A stretch of DNA of 64,000 nt from Styela clava (lineage: Eukaryota > Chordata > Ascidiacea > Stolidobranchia > Styelidae), in assembly GCF_964204865.1 (NCBI RefSeq), contig NC_135255.1, positions 14,041,135-14,105,134 of the forward strand. The letters run 5' to 3'. Of this stretch, positions 1-21,014 are shown in pieces (the stretch's first letter is position 1; every line of letters starts with the position of its first letter). A model generated the notes under the pieces. It saw only the letters and a list, made by a program, of their open reading frames with translations, did no database searches and had not been told where the DNA came from. Position numbers and translations under genes: made by a program.

Positions 1-1030
1 GATATCGTAACGCTTCTTCAGATCGTTGCTGTGCAGGATAAGCTTATTTTTTTTTATGTAGTGGCACTAATTAGGGTTGTTCATCTTCGCAGCCTGAAGG
101 TAATATTGTAGAAATATCTAGATTCTAATTCTGACTCAACTATATATTATTTGACCTGATGCCCGCAGTAAATAAGTTCAAATATTTGATTTGGTGATAT
201 GCAGTTTTCCACACAGCTCAATACTTTATCGAAATTCGGACTGTGGCCATGTAACTATGAGCTAAGAATATTTGAGCACATGGGAAATGTCAGAGGACTC
301 GCGATAAGTGAAGCATTGCGAAGGGCTGACACTATATTATTGACAATAACCATCCCTCAGAACTTCAAAACAACGTGTATCAGACCCATAACGATGGGTT
401 CTCAATCCAGAATACCTTGAGTTATATGTTATAACCACAACAATATCTAATTTTTCACAAGTCGCAGTATACTGTTTCAATTTGCATGATATATACTTCA
501 TGAAATTAACAAGAATCCTCTGTCTAATTATTCGTGAAGTCGGCTTTTATCGTGTATGAAGAGATTTAGCTAAGGAGTTCTCATATGTCCACTTGCCACT
601 TCAATACGCGCGTTTGTCATTGCTTTAAGTTTAAAGTATAAACCATTCAAGACTGAGACTTGCATTCGCATAGCTATTGCACAATGAAGTGGGATGTAAA
701 TGAGCTGAAAACAGTTTCATGTACTATCGGAGGGAAGACTCTATAATGATGTTTACCACACTGGCGCTGATTTATAAAACATCAGGCCTGAATCTTTTAC
801 TCTGTCGAAAATTGTAACGACTGAAACCGTAACTACTATTCATATTTGCATTTTAGATCAGCAATTCTTATATTTCATGAATTTGACATAAGCTCTAAGA
901 TACTTGTCAGTCCGAATATTTTAAATAAATCTTTCGTATATTTCAATTGAAATAAACTCAATTTTTATGCTCACTTCATCAATTCTAAATCCTAAATAGT
1001 GTTGTATAAATATGAAAAGGCCTGACGATG
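1..1030. other. Gene-free left edge
   Basis: No convincing exon is seen here on either strand. A 73-codon open frame at 199-420 has no supporting splice context or family resemblance and is probably chance. This stretch would hold the 3' flank of the minus-strand gene that ends at 1031; I see no clear AATAAA for it on the minus strand. Confidence 0.4.
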
Positions 1031-1839
1031 TCAATATTGCTGAACGTAATCAATGGACGAATAACGATTGCTTATCTTAGCGCTGTAAGTTTTATTTTCC
1101 TGATGCGGTTCGCACTTTTCATCTTTCGATATTGCATTCGTAGAATTGTCTTGTTTTCTTTTCTCAAGTTTTGTTTGGGACCTAAAAATGTCAAAAAATA
1201 CAAAATTAAAGGCCCTGGTAGCGATTTCATGATTACCCGCTGACCGATATCGATAAAAATTTTCATGTTTTAATAGATTGCCCATTTCCAGTCAGCACGT
1301 TATTTTGGATAAAACCCCGACAAACAACATCATAAATGCAAGATCGGTTGTACTAAATTTATTTTAACTTTTCACCTTCTGGCGATAAACGCCAGAAGGT
1401 TTTTGTTTACAAAATAGATGACATCTACTTGAGTTCACAGCAGTATATTCTGCTTCACAAACAAGTTCTGTGCTTCAAAAGTGGAGGGTTAATTTTACCT
1501 ATTGAAAAGAGTGGTAGTTGGTGTGGCAGTATCCCATCGTAAATCTTCAGCAACGCTTGCTTTTTTTAGCTTTTCGTATGGATCTGTAATAGAAAAGTAA
1601 CTAAAACAACAATTATCCATGTTTTAAATGATCTGTAGCGCTTATTGCGGTTTGAATAACATTTATGCGGTTAAATATTAGTTAGATGTCGCATTATTGA
1701 GCTTAAGTATGAGGTTTAATTATAGGTATTGATAAAAACCTGGTGCTTCATCGGGGATCGGGTCACTTTTGTTGCGCTGTTCCGCTTTCCTATCGATCAC
1801 CGCTTGCTTTCGGCGAGCCTCCCAATGAAGGGCAGACAT
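1031..1839 (-). CDS. Small three-exon gene, 111-aa charged protein, unrecognised
   Basis: Three minus-strand exons join in phase: 1740-1839 (ATG at 1839, 100 nt), 1499-1583 (85 nt) and 1031-1181 (151 nt, stop TGA at 1031-1033), total 336 nt or 111 codons plus stop. Acceptors read ATTACAG and TTTTTAG; donors are CAG|GTTTTT (weak) and TAG|GTAAAA. The protein starts MSALHWEARRKQ, is rich in Lys, Arg, Glu and Asp, contains the segment DPYEKLKKASVAEDLRWDT in the middle and ends in SSIDYVQQY. No signal peptide or membrane segment is visible. The style recalls small microtubule or cilia-associated proteins, but I cannot name a family and make no functional claim. It is divergent from the Argonaute gene, with about 2.4 kb between coding starts. 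The phase agreement across three exons is the main reason to believe it. Confidence 0.6.
1375..1399. other. Perfect 10-bp hairpin in an intron
   Basis: CCTTCTGGCG (1375-1384) and CGCCAGAAGG (1390-1399) form a perfect GC-rich stem with a 5-nt loop. It lies in the second intron of the small minus-strand gene and is followed by T-rich sequence. It does not match the histone 3' stem-loop. Confidence 0.6.
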
Positions 1840-4264
1840 TTTCTAATTCTAGTTTTATGACAATTAATAACAAAAAAAGTTTGTAATAGTTTTGCATTGA
1901 AATAATACGTTATTCTTACGTCATAATGATAATATCAAGTGAACAAGATTGAAGAATGAATCAACAACCTGGCGTTTACTTACAGTTAGTTTGCGGTATT
2001 GCTTCATTTTTTCCTTACCATCGGCATTTGATTGAATTACTTCAGAAACACAATTATCAGAAGTTAATGTAAATTATATGAATAAAACTAGGCAAATGAA
2101 ACGCAGGGTGGCTCCGGAAATGAAAAGGTTAACCAGCAAGAAGAACAACAACATTTTAACAAAACGATACACAGTTACACCTTTTTTCAAAATAAAATTA
2201 GGTAACGCAATGGTGAGGTGTATTTTTCTTTGGATAAAAATTCGCGGAAATTTACCAGGTTTGGAATATTTGGTGGCGAGCACGAACCGCATCCGCGACG
2301 CACGCGCGTCTTGTGGTGTTTCTTTTTTCCTCGCACGGTTCATAGATAATAAAGAAACAAAGAAATTCATCCTTTGTGTTCGGACGCTTTGTCAGCTATC
2401 ATTCGTTTCAATCGACGTCACCAACGGTCGAGCCAACCCTCAGGGCTGGGCTTCCCGATTTCGATTTTCTTGTTGTAGCGACCGTGCGTTGTCTTACGTA
2501 TCTTGAGGATTCATAGTTTCGATTTTGTGCGTGCTGTAAATAACATTGTATATAACAGTAATCAAGTATATATTTCGAACAGCTTCCGTTAAACTGTAAC
2601 AGTAAGGTACCGGTACCGGTACTGTCTGAGTGTACCGCACGGTGTTACTTTGACAGGTTGTCTAGTTGTTGTAAATCTAAAATGGTAAAACGAAACTCTA
2701 AAACTGGAGAAACAAGATATATCGCCCAGTAAAAAGAAAAATATATAAACAAAATAAAAAACAAAATAAAATTTCGCCACGCCATATTACAGTATTAATA
2801 ATTTTGTAAGGATCGCCAAATTCTGAAATTGGATATAACAATTTTCTGGCAGTCTAGATTTTAGTTCAGAAGTTGAAAGTGATAATAACCTGACATTATC
2901 TACGGAGTTATCTTTTGCTGACTAATTATTATTTCAGTCAGTTTTTATGTACCATATTATTGTAACTGTATTCTGGTATTAGACCAGTTACTGAGTTACC
3001 AATATGAAGCTGTAAATAGTTTTGAGAAAATGTAGGCTAGTATGAAATAGATTGATGAATGTCTGAATGTGGTTTTGGTAATTAGGATAAATACAATTGC
3101 CCGAAAATGCAACTTCTGAACTTTAAAATTTTTCTTTTAAATCAGGCCTCAGTCTAGTCCCACATGTCTGGCTGGCTTACTAATTCAGTACGGCACAGCT
3201 CTCCGATACCAAGGATAACTTCCACATTAAAAGACGTCAATTATAACTGCGATTGCAAACCTCTTCTCTACCAGACAGTCTCGGCCTCCATACCGACAAC
3301 AAACGGAAAAGAAGCTCAATCAAAAAATGTCACTATTGGATTTTTTGGAAAAAAGAATCTGATTTACCATAGGTTAAAAAATAATTTTACAGTAGCATTC
3401 AACAGTTTTTAGCAAAAAAGCAATTTCGGTCATGTGACAGCCACGTCGTGATTAATTTAGATTATCATTGAGACAAGCACGGTGTGATCTGCCGTCGTGC
3501 CATACGCCCTCATTTCAGAGACAAATTGAGCGTTTGTTTTATTGAATGTTGGGACATCTTGGAATTGGAGAACTGTGACCTACTGTAATTCTATAATTAA
3601 AATTTGCTATAAACTGATATCTGGATATATTCAATTCAAACAGGCAATCTGATTCTGTAATTCAAATGAAGTCAAAAAGCAGAGATGTGGTATAATTCGT
3701 TATTTGGTTTCAGAATTATTCAATGGCCATGGCTTCATCGTAAATGTCTCAGGCTGCTCTTATCATCATCTCATATTTGCATATTATGTCATTCCAAATC
3801 TTCATCTGATCTGACTTCGTCATCCAAAAATAACGTTACTATACAGACAGTCGTCCAATACACGCAGACGATCACCCGGAATCGAGCAAGCTATGTCGTA
3901 TACACAGCCAAATTCTCTTTCTTTTTCTCATTGTAACTATCCCGATATGCGACAGGCCGCTGGGCGGCTGGCGTTAGTGAGATCATTATCATAGACGCAG
4001 ACCATTTGAGCGATCTTTGGCAAGCTCTGACTTGATCATGACATAGTGATGTATTTCTTGGTTGGCGTAATCAGATGAGCGTTAGGAATAACATATGCAA
4101 AAATGGTTATGCCACTAAACTAAATTAGACCTATCATAGTTCTTAGTCCGATATAACGTTGATAAGAGAATGCATTAATATAATTTACTTATACTAACTT
4201 TGGTACAGTAATTGTATCTGATTATACTTCTGGTACAAATACAGAACTGAATTGTGTTTTACAG
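1840..4264. promoter_or_regulatory. Divergent intergenic region, probable promoter area
   Basis: This region separates the minus-strand gene starting at 1839 from the Argonaute coding exons. The stretch at about 2270-2480 is clearly richer in G+C and CpG than its surroundings, as expected for a shared or nearby promoter. An open frame of 142 codons covers 2078-2506, but its composition follows the GC-rich stretch and resembles no family. A CCGGTACCGGTAC cluster sits at about 2608-2625. The sequence TTTTACAG at 4257-4264 looks like the acceptor of a 5'-UTR exon leading to the Argonaute start, so the true first exon is probably somewhere in this interval. No TATA box or first exon could be placed with confidence. 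Confidence 0.3.
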
Positions 4265-4338
4265 CAAATTTTATATTATTGGAATATTTTAAATTTTACC
4301 TCAAAAAAGCAACTGCTCAAGCAGTAAAAGACTGCAAA

Positions 4339-15015
<10,677 letters not shown>

Positions 15016-18000
15016 AAAAGATGTCTTTCGTTTTTTGTGCAAAGATTGATTGATCTGCCAGATCAGCCACGAAGTGCACTATAAAGAAAGCTGTATGCTA
15101 CTTTTGTTTGGATCGACTCTATATCAAAAATTTAATAAGTAACCACAATCGCTCACAATGACCTAATTATTTTTGCTTTTATTATGAATATAGAATCTTT
15201 CAGCATGATCTAGTAGTAATCCTTACACATGGCCAACCTAACGTAACACGGTGCCTAGCTTATTTGTTTTCATGTGTTGTTTTTAATGTACCAATGTATC
15301 TGTGATGAGGTGACGTAATTTATTGCAAGCGATAAAAATGCCATATTTTATACGACATCGTCCACATAGCAGGAGCAATTGCAGTGCCGTTTGAACCTGT
15401 GATTAGCTAAATTTACATTTCCATTCTTCGTTCTTCCGTTTAGTTTTTATTATGCCCAAAGAAGCCGATATTTTCTTTGTTCTCATTCGCTGTTGCCGAA
15501 GTCTAAACATGTCATTTCTATCTCTCCTTTATAGCCTGAAATACAAAACTTTGAAACACGTCAGGAAGACGTTAAAAACTTCACACATGGCACTTCATTC
15601 TTACACGATATGACAAATAAATAAATCTCTCTTTACTGTGTTCTTAATTGAGCTTGAAACAGTTGAATTTTGTCAACTACTGTTTTTATTTACTACATAC
15701 ATTTACCTATACAGACTAACAATTCCCAGGACATAAATCTGAGCGTTTGTGATATTCTCGTTACCGCAAACTTACTCAACATTCTCCAATTTTTGCAAGA
15801 CTTGCTGCCTTCATAAACATTATTCATAATTGTACCTCCCATATCGATGACCAATTATTTGATCTTTGATTAAGCTGTACGTGCCAAATTGAAAACGAGT
15901 CGACCCAGAATTTTCCATTGTGTCATTTGAGATTCAAGTGTGGATGTTTTACCCCATTAATCAGTTAAATTATGGAAATTATATTCCATCGCATTCTATT
16001 TTGAAATATGAAAACAATTCAGTCATTCATTCCATGTGCTGTTAAAGATGACTGTAGAAACGTCCATTTTCAGAGCCCATATCTTCATGTAATAAAGTGC
16101 CCAAATATTTTCTCACTGATGGAAACGCTCTAGAAATTCTCTATCATTCGTATATGTGCCAGTCCGTTTGAACTAAACTAATGAAATATCTTCCTCATCG
16201 TGAATTTATAATTTTCTTCAACTAAGAGTATGTTAAGGGTGTTGTTGAGATTTTTTTTCAATAAATTTTTCAGTAAATTAGCACCATGACATTATCAATT
16301 ATCATTGCAAAATTAAAAAAAAAAAAAATTTAGTATCATGATATCAATAAAAACGCAAAACTAAATCATACTGATTGCTTAGAAAGGTCCGACACTTAAG
16401 TCTTTTGAGATTGAGGGTATGTTACATTCTTTGTCACAATTTTTTGGCTTTTTGATGATTTAAAACTATATCCAAATTAATTTTAATTTTTAAAACTAAA
16501 CGCAGCTCAAATGAATTTTAATAAAAGAAAATAACACACCTCTCAAATGCTCCATCTCATTCTCAGAAATCGCGTGATTTTATCCAGCAAATATTTCAAC
16601 GCTTGGAAACAAAACTTTTTGAATTTCAACTCCTACTACAATGCTGAATTACATGTCATGGTATTTTTTTAAATTTATCTGCCCCTTGCTTCCAATAGAG
16701 ACCGTTACTGTCAGATACACTTTTTCTAATTTCATTTGTGTTGTTTAAACGTAGATGCGAAAGTATGTTTGTTTCCCTAACTGCTCTGCTTATGGTTAAA
16801 TTTGTAGCATTAATTTGTGTATTTATGACTTACAATTTGGTAGATTTTTATTCTTTCACACTTCAAAAGTGGCCACCCATTTGTCATGCGTTATAGCCTT
16901 CTCTAGTCAGTGGCAAATTTTTTGGTGGCATTTCCTAATTTTTGTGGAAAAATTGTGGTTCGAATTTTAGGTTGTACTTTTTTTTTATCACACAAGCTTT
17001 TTTGCTGAATGTAAGCTTTTTTATTCCTGCTTCGATTGTTGTCACACCTATATTGGACTGATTTATTATATGTAAATCAGACATTGTGAAAATCGGTTAA
17101 CTCCATGATTGTTTATCGTTGGTTGAATAGAGTAGCTAGTTGGAAAATATATGTGGCTGAGTACCGTCATTGTCAATGCTTTGAGAGAGAGCAGTAGCCA
17201 ATATTTGATGTCCTTCATTGTGTCTTCAATTGTGTATTTTTCCATCATGTAATCTCGATTTTAGATTTTGACTGAATTTTTTTTTTCGCAGGAGTGAATG
17301 AATCGTCTTTGCTTTCTATGTCATATTATTGCAACATGTACCTAATGAAGTTATTCAATATTCATCATAACATATTAAATATTATCCCTAAATGTCATTG
17401 TCAATATAATATCGATTAACACTCAATTTAGAAGCAACACAATCAATTTTTATTTGCTTTATGGCCTAATGAGAGATTGATTTTTAGATCGGTACAGCAA
17501 TATTTTATTGTATTGGTTATACGACTAATACAAGGTTTGATTTTTAAATTATTGCCGCCCATAACTTGTAAATAAGCTTGAGCAAGAATTTTATGTTACA
17601 TGCCTATACTAACAAAAATTTTCAGTCTTTATTTGTGCACAAGGACATTTTAAAGGTAGTTAGTTTCCTTGTCTGGAAATTAACCAGACATTATTGAAAA
17701 TGTCTCCCTATTTAAATATCTGTCAATAGCACTTTACAGCCGTCGCTGTATAATTTTTCATCAGTGTAGATCCGTGATTTACTTTGACATATATATTCAA
17801 TTCAATACGATGTTTTTGCTGAAAACGCACGCCAGGCAAAGCTCAAATTTCAAGCAACCCCTGCCTTCCTAAAAATGTCGGTTGCTCACTGCGCTCATCA
17901 ATAAGTGCAGAGGCTTTGTCTGGTGATACGCGTTACCGATTTTAACTAGCACAGGAAGAAGTTTTTTTAGCTAAAGAACAATGATTTTATTCAATATTGT

Positions 18001-18857
18001 AAGTGTAAGCCCACTGACACTTTAGTTTGCTCTTGCGATTTTAGTGCTTGTATATATCTACCTTTTAGTCATTTTTTCATCTGTATCTCGTCACGTATCC
18101 AGTAAATGTCCTTACCAAATCCAATTATACTAAACTGTTCTCAATAGGCTGATACCCACTGATATAATGAAAATATTATTTGTTAAAGTGACCAACTTTC
18201 CTATAAATCTTCCATTTGAGTCTTAACTTTGGTTATTGGTTCATTTCAAACTTTTCTGAGATTTGTTCCATTGCAATTGAATGAAATAATAATAGGTTTG
18301 TGAAAGTCTCCTTTTGAGTATTTAGTCTCAGTGTAATTATGTAATAACTGTATTTTTGTGCTGTGTGTGTAATGGTAAATCATTGCTATAAGAAATCTAC
18401 TATTAAAAGAGAGCCGAGTACATATGCAGAAGTGTGATTGCCTTTTTTAGTTTAGACTTGGGCGTTTCTGACGAACGAGTTATCACCTGTCAATTGACAT
18501 CCGCTTTCATGCCAGACGTTTTATTTGTTTTGGGGGTATTTTCATGTATACATACACATAAACAAGCAACTCATCTTTATGTATAAAATTATTTATGCAT
18601 GACGCCGACTAAGTTTGAAGAAATTAAACGATCACAGCTGTAAAGAGACGGCGATTTAGGCCTCTAGCAAACTGTTTGTATCAGGATCGTGTCAAGACAA
18701 ATATTTTGGAAACGTAGTTCCAGACATATATTTGAATCTGGTTTGTTGTTTGAGTTAAACCAGATAAGGTCTCGCCCTATTTCAACTAATAAACAAATAA
18801 TTCATTTTTTCACAATTAATAAAAATAAGGCAGATAAGTGTTGTCTGTATTCAATCA
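15016..18857. other. Argonaute 3' flank / probable 3' UTR and intergenic DNA
   Basis: No coding exon is recognised. An overlapping polyadenylation signal AATAAATAAA lies at 15616-15625, about 600 bp after the Argonaute stop, and is a plausible 3' UTR end. The remainder is AT-rich and is known only through its copy in unit B (25607-29641), where it is a few percent diverged. Several other ATAAA-like motifs exist, so the transcript end is uncertain. Confidence 0.4.
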
Positions 18858-20153
18858 TCAGTCTTTCACAATTTGTCTTGCAATTAGTTCTTTCATGATT
18901 TCATTACTTCCTCCATATATCGATTTTAGGCGCGCGTCAACGTAGGCTCTTGCGATCGGATATTCCCACATGTATCCGGCACCACCAAACATTTGCTGAA
19001 ATCTGTACGCTGATTTGTTATTCAGATCAGTTGCCCAATACTTTGCCATTGACGCAGTAGAAGAATCCAACTTCCCGACATTGTGGAGCTCGTTACAACG
19101 ATCTATGAATGCCCGTGCAACACTAATTTCGGTTTTCAATTCCGCCAGATTGTGTTGAATTGTTTGCAAATCTGCAATGCGTTTCCCAAAGGCCTTTCGT
19201 TGTTTGACATATTCTCTCGTTTCTTCAAACATAAACTCACATGCGGACATGGAGATATTTGCGATTCCTAGTCGTTCTTGCGGTAACTCTTGCATCAATA
19301 TGAAAAACCCTTTATTTAATCCCGATTCCCCGCCTAGAATCGCGTCTTCTGGAAGTCTACAATCATCAAAAAACAGTTCAGCCGTGTCTTGTGCTTTGAA
19401 TCCCATTTTTTTGAGTTTTTTACCTCGGGTGAATCCTGGAGTATCTCGGTCAACCAGAACCAAACTTAGTCCATGAGCTGCCGATTTAGCTTTTTTATTC
19501 GTCAATGCAACCACAACAATGATATCTGATTGTATCCCATTTGTGATAAAAGTTTTACTACCATTGAGAATCCATCCGTTGTCGTCTTTGGTCGCTGTTG
19601 TTTTTATGCCCTGTAGATCACTCCCAGCACTGGGTTCGGTCATGGCAACTGCACCTATTTTTCTTCCTACAGTCATATCGGGTATATATTTTTGGATTTG
19701 TTCAGGAGTGCCATGATTGGCAATGTACGGCATTGCAATTTCCGAATGCAATCCGAAACCAGGACCCGGGCAGTTACAATAATATTGCTCCTCTTGTATG
19801 ATGACCGCAGAAAGCCAGTCTCCGCCTAAGCCGCCTTTTTCCAAAGGAGTGCTCACGCCCAATATACCTGCCTCGCCAGCTTTAATCCAGCATTCTCGAT
19901 CTATTTCTCCATCTTCTTCCCATTGAGAATGAAACGGAACAACGTGGTCTCGAAAAAATTTTCGCACAGTTGATCGAAATATATCATGCTCACTCTGAAA
20001 TATTCTACGTGTTCCAATATCAGTCAACTTTTCACTTTGGCAAGGTTCTGGTCGAAAATCCGAGGATATCGTTCTTATACCAAGACACCGGGAGGTTTTG
20101 ACCGTTTGGACCAAAAACAAAATCGGTCTTACAGATGCTAACACCTTAGCCAT
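18858..20153 (-). CDS. Long-chain acyl-CoA dehydrogenase-like, copy 1 (intronless)
   Basis: FAD flavoenzyme of the acyl-CoA dehydrogenase family, closest to long-chain ACADL: it would oxidise acyl-CoA to trans-2-enoyl-CoA in the mitochondrial matrix and pass electrons to ETF. The frame is 431 aa without introns, about the length of mammalian LCAD. The upstream ATG at 20309 would add 52 hydrophobic residues not conserved in the other copies, so ATG 20153 is preferred; it opens a presequence-like stretch (MAKVLASVRPILFLVQTVKT). ACAD N domain about 48-157, beta domain 165-265 with signature AMTEPSAGSDLQG, C-terminal domain 277-426 with QMFGGAGYMWEYP. The Glu in CEFMFEETR (about 306) is in the LCAD position of the catalytic base, and YGGSNEI has Gly where MCAD-type enzymes have Glu. 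It differs from copy 2 at 12 residues. It lies in duplication unit A, downstream of Argonaute and convergent with it. Confidence 0.93.
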   Translation of the reverse strand: MAKVLASVRPILFLVQTVKTSRCLGIRTISSDFRPEPCQSEKLTDIGTRRIFQSEHDIFRSTVRKFFRDHVVPFHSQWEEDGEIDRECWIKAGEAGILGVSTPLEKGGLGGDWLSAVIIQEEQYYCNCPGPGFGLHSEIAMPYIANHGTPEQIQKYIPDMTVGRKIGAVAMTEPSAGSDLQGIKTTATKDDNGWILNGSKTFITNGIQSDIIVVVALTNKKAKSAAHGLSLVLVDRDTPGFTRGKKLKKMGFKAQDTAELFFDDCRLPEDAILGGESGLNKGFFILMQELPQERLGIANISMSACEFMFEETREYVKQRKAFGKRIADLQTIQHNLAELKTEISVARAFIDRCNELHNVGKLDSSTASMAKYWATDLNNKSAYRFQQMFGGAGYMWEYPIARAYVDARLKSIYGGSNEIMKELIARQIVKD

Positions 20154-21012
20154 AGAAAAGTTGAATTCTATAAAAGGTTTGAATATTCCATAAAACATAA
20201 CGCTTGGCGTTGCGAAAATGAGAGTAAAGGAAATATACCTCAACTCAAACACACTTGGTGGAAAGAAAAAAATATGTATATATCCCTCCGGCCTGTTTCT
20301 CTCAAGCATCTCACGGGCGGCATTTAACTTGAGACGTCGGACGTAACGTCCGGTTATCCCGAGAATAATATTGAATTATGACGTGTAGTACTTTTGTGTT
20401 GAACGAGTGGACGAGTTTAGCGAGTTAGCTTTCACTGGAACAAAGGTAATGTGAGAATTACACTAGATCGAGAGTAATTTAAACGTATGACGTCAATTTC
20501 ACGATTCTATATAACAAGCAATATTTTACGATTCTATATAACAATATTAAATAAGGAATAATGACTACTTTGGTTTAGAACTACAAAAAACTATCTTGTC
20601 ATGATCATAGTCGCTACTGATGCGTTTGCAGACATTCTGATCATTGCCAAATCGGTAAACCTCCTCAACTACAAGATTTACTGTAATATTATGAGCTGTT
20701 TGTAAAGAAGTCAACTGAGTTTTATGAGAATACATCTGCTAAAATATTGTTAATGATTGATCACGCATTTACGCCAATGTATCTAGATATTCGTCTATCA
20801 ATGCTATATCCTACAATGGGTATTTGTAATAATAACGCGGCGTACCGTATCGGCAAACAGAGAGTCTTGTATGGATTATATTTTGTTTGAGGTCAAGCCC
20901 ATTTGCCGGTACGAGAATTGAAATTCATATTAATTCTGATGAAATATTTGAATACTCCATTAATCATAATCACACTGGAAAATGTTTCAGTTTAGTTTTG
21001 CTGTATATATTT
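20154..21012. promoter_or_regulatory. 5' flank of ACADL copy 1
   Basis: Upstream flank of the minus-strand gene, conserved in unit B (30938-31785). A perfect palindrome CGGACGTAACGTCCG-like block lies at about 20339-20352; in unit B the matching site has one change (CCTCCG) that breaks it. A short direct repeat ACGATTCTATATAACAA occurs twice near 20500-20545. No TATA box could be assigned. Regulatory role is inference from position only. Confidence 0.3.
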
Positions 21013-21014
21013 AT

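Noticed and set aside
1375-1399. Hairpin as a histone-type 3' end or rho-independent terminator
   Set aside because: Sequence does not match the histone stem-loop, and the window is eukaryotic with the hairpin inside an intron.
2078-2506. 142-codon open frame upstream of Argonaute
   Set aside because: Its length is explained by the GC-rich stretch; both strands are open there and the product resembles no family. Treated as promoter-area DNA.
19083-19801. Plus-strand open frames opposite the ACADL genes (also near 29754, 34982, 40645 and, minus, 45389)
   Set aside because: They are antisense shadows of the conserved dehydrogenase frame.
20154-20309. 52-residue N-terminal extension of ACADL copy 1
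   Set aside because: Not present in the other copies and not in keeping with a presequence; the start at 20153 aligns with copy 2.
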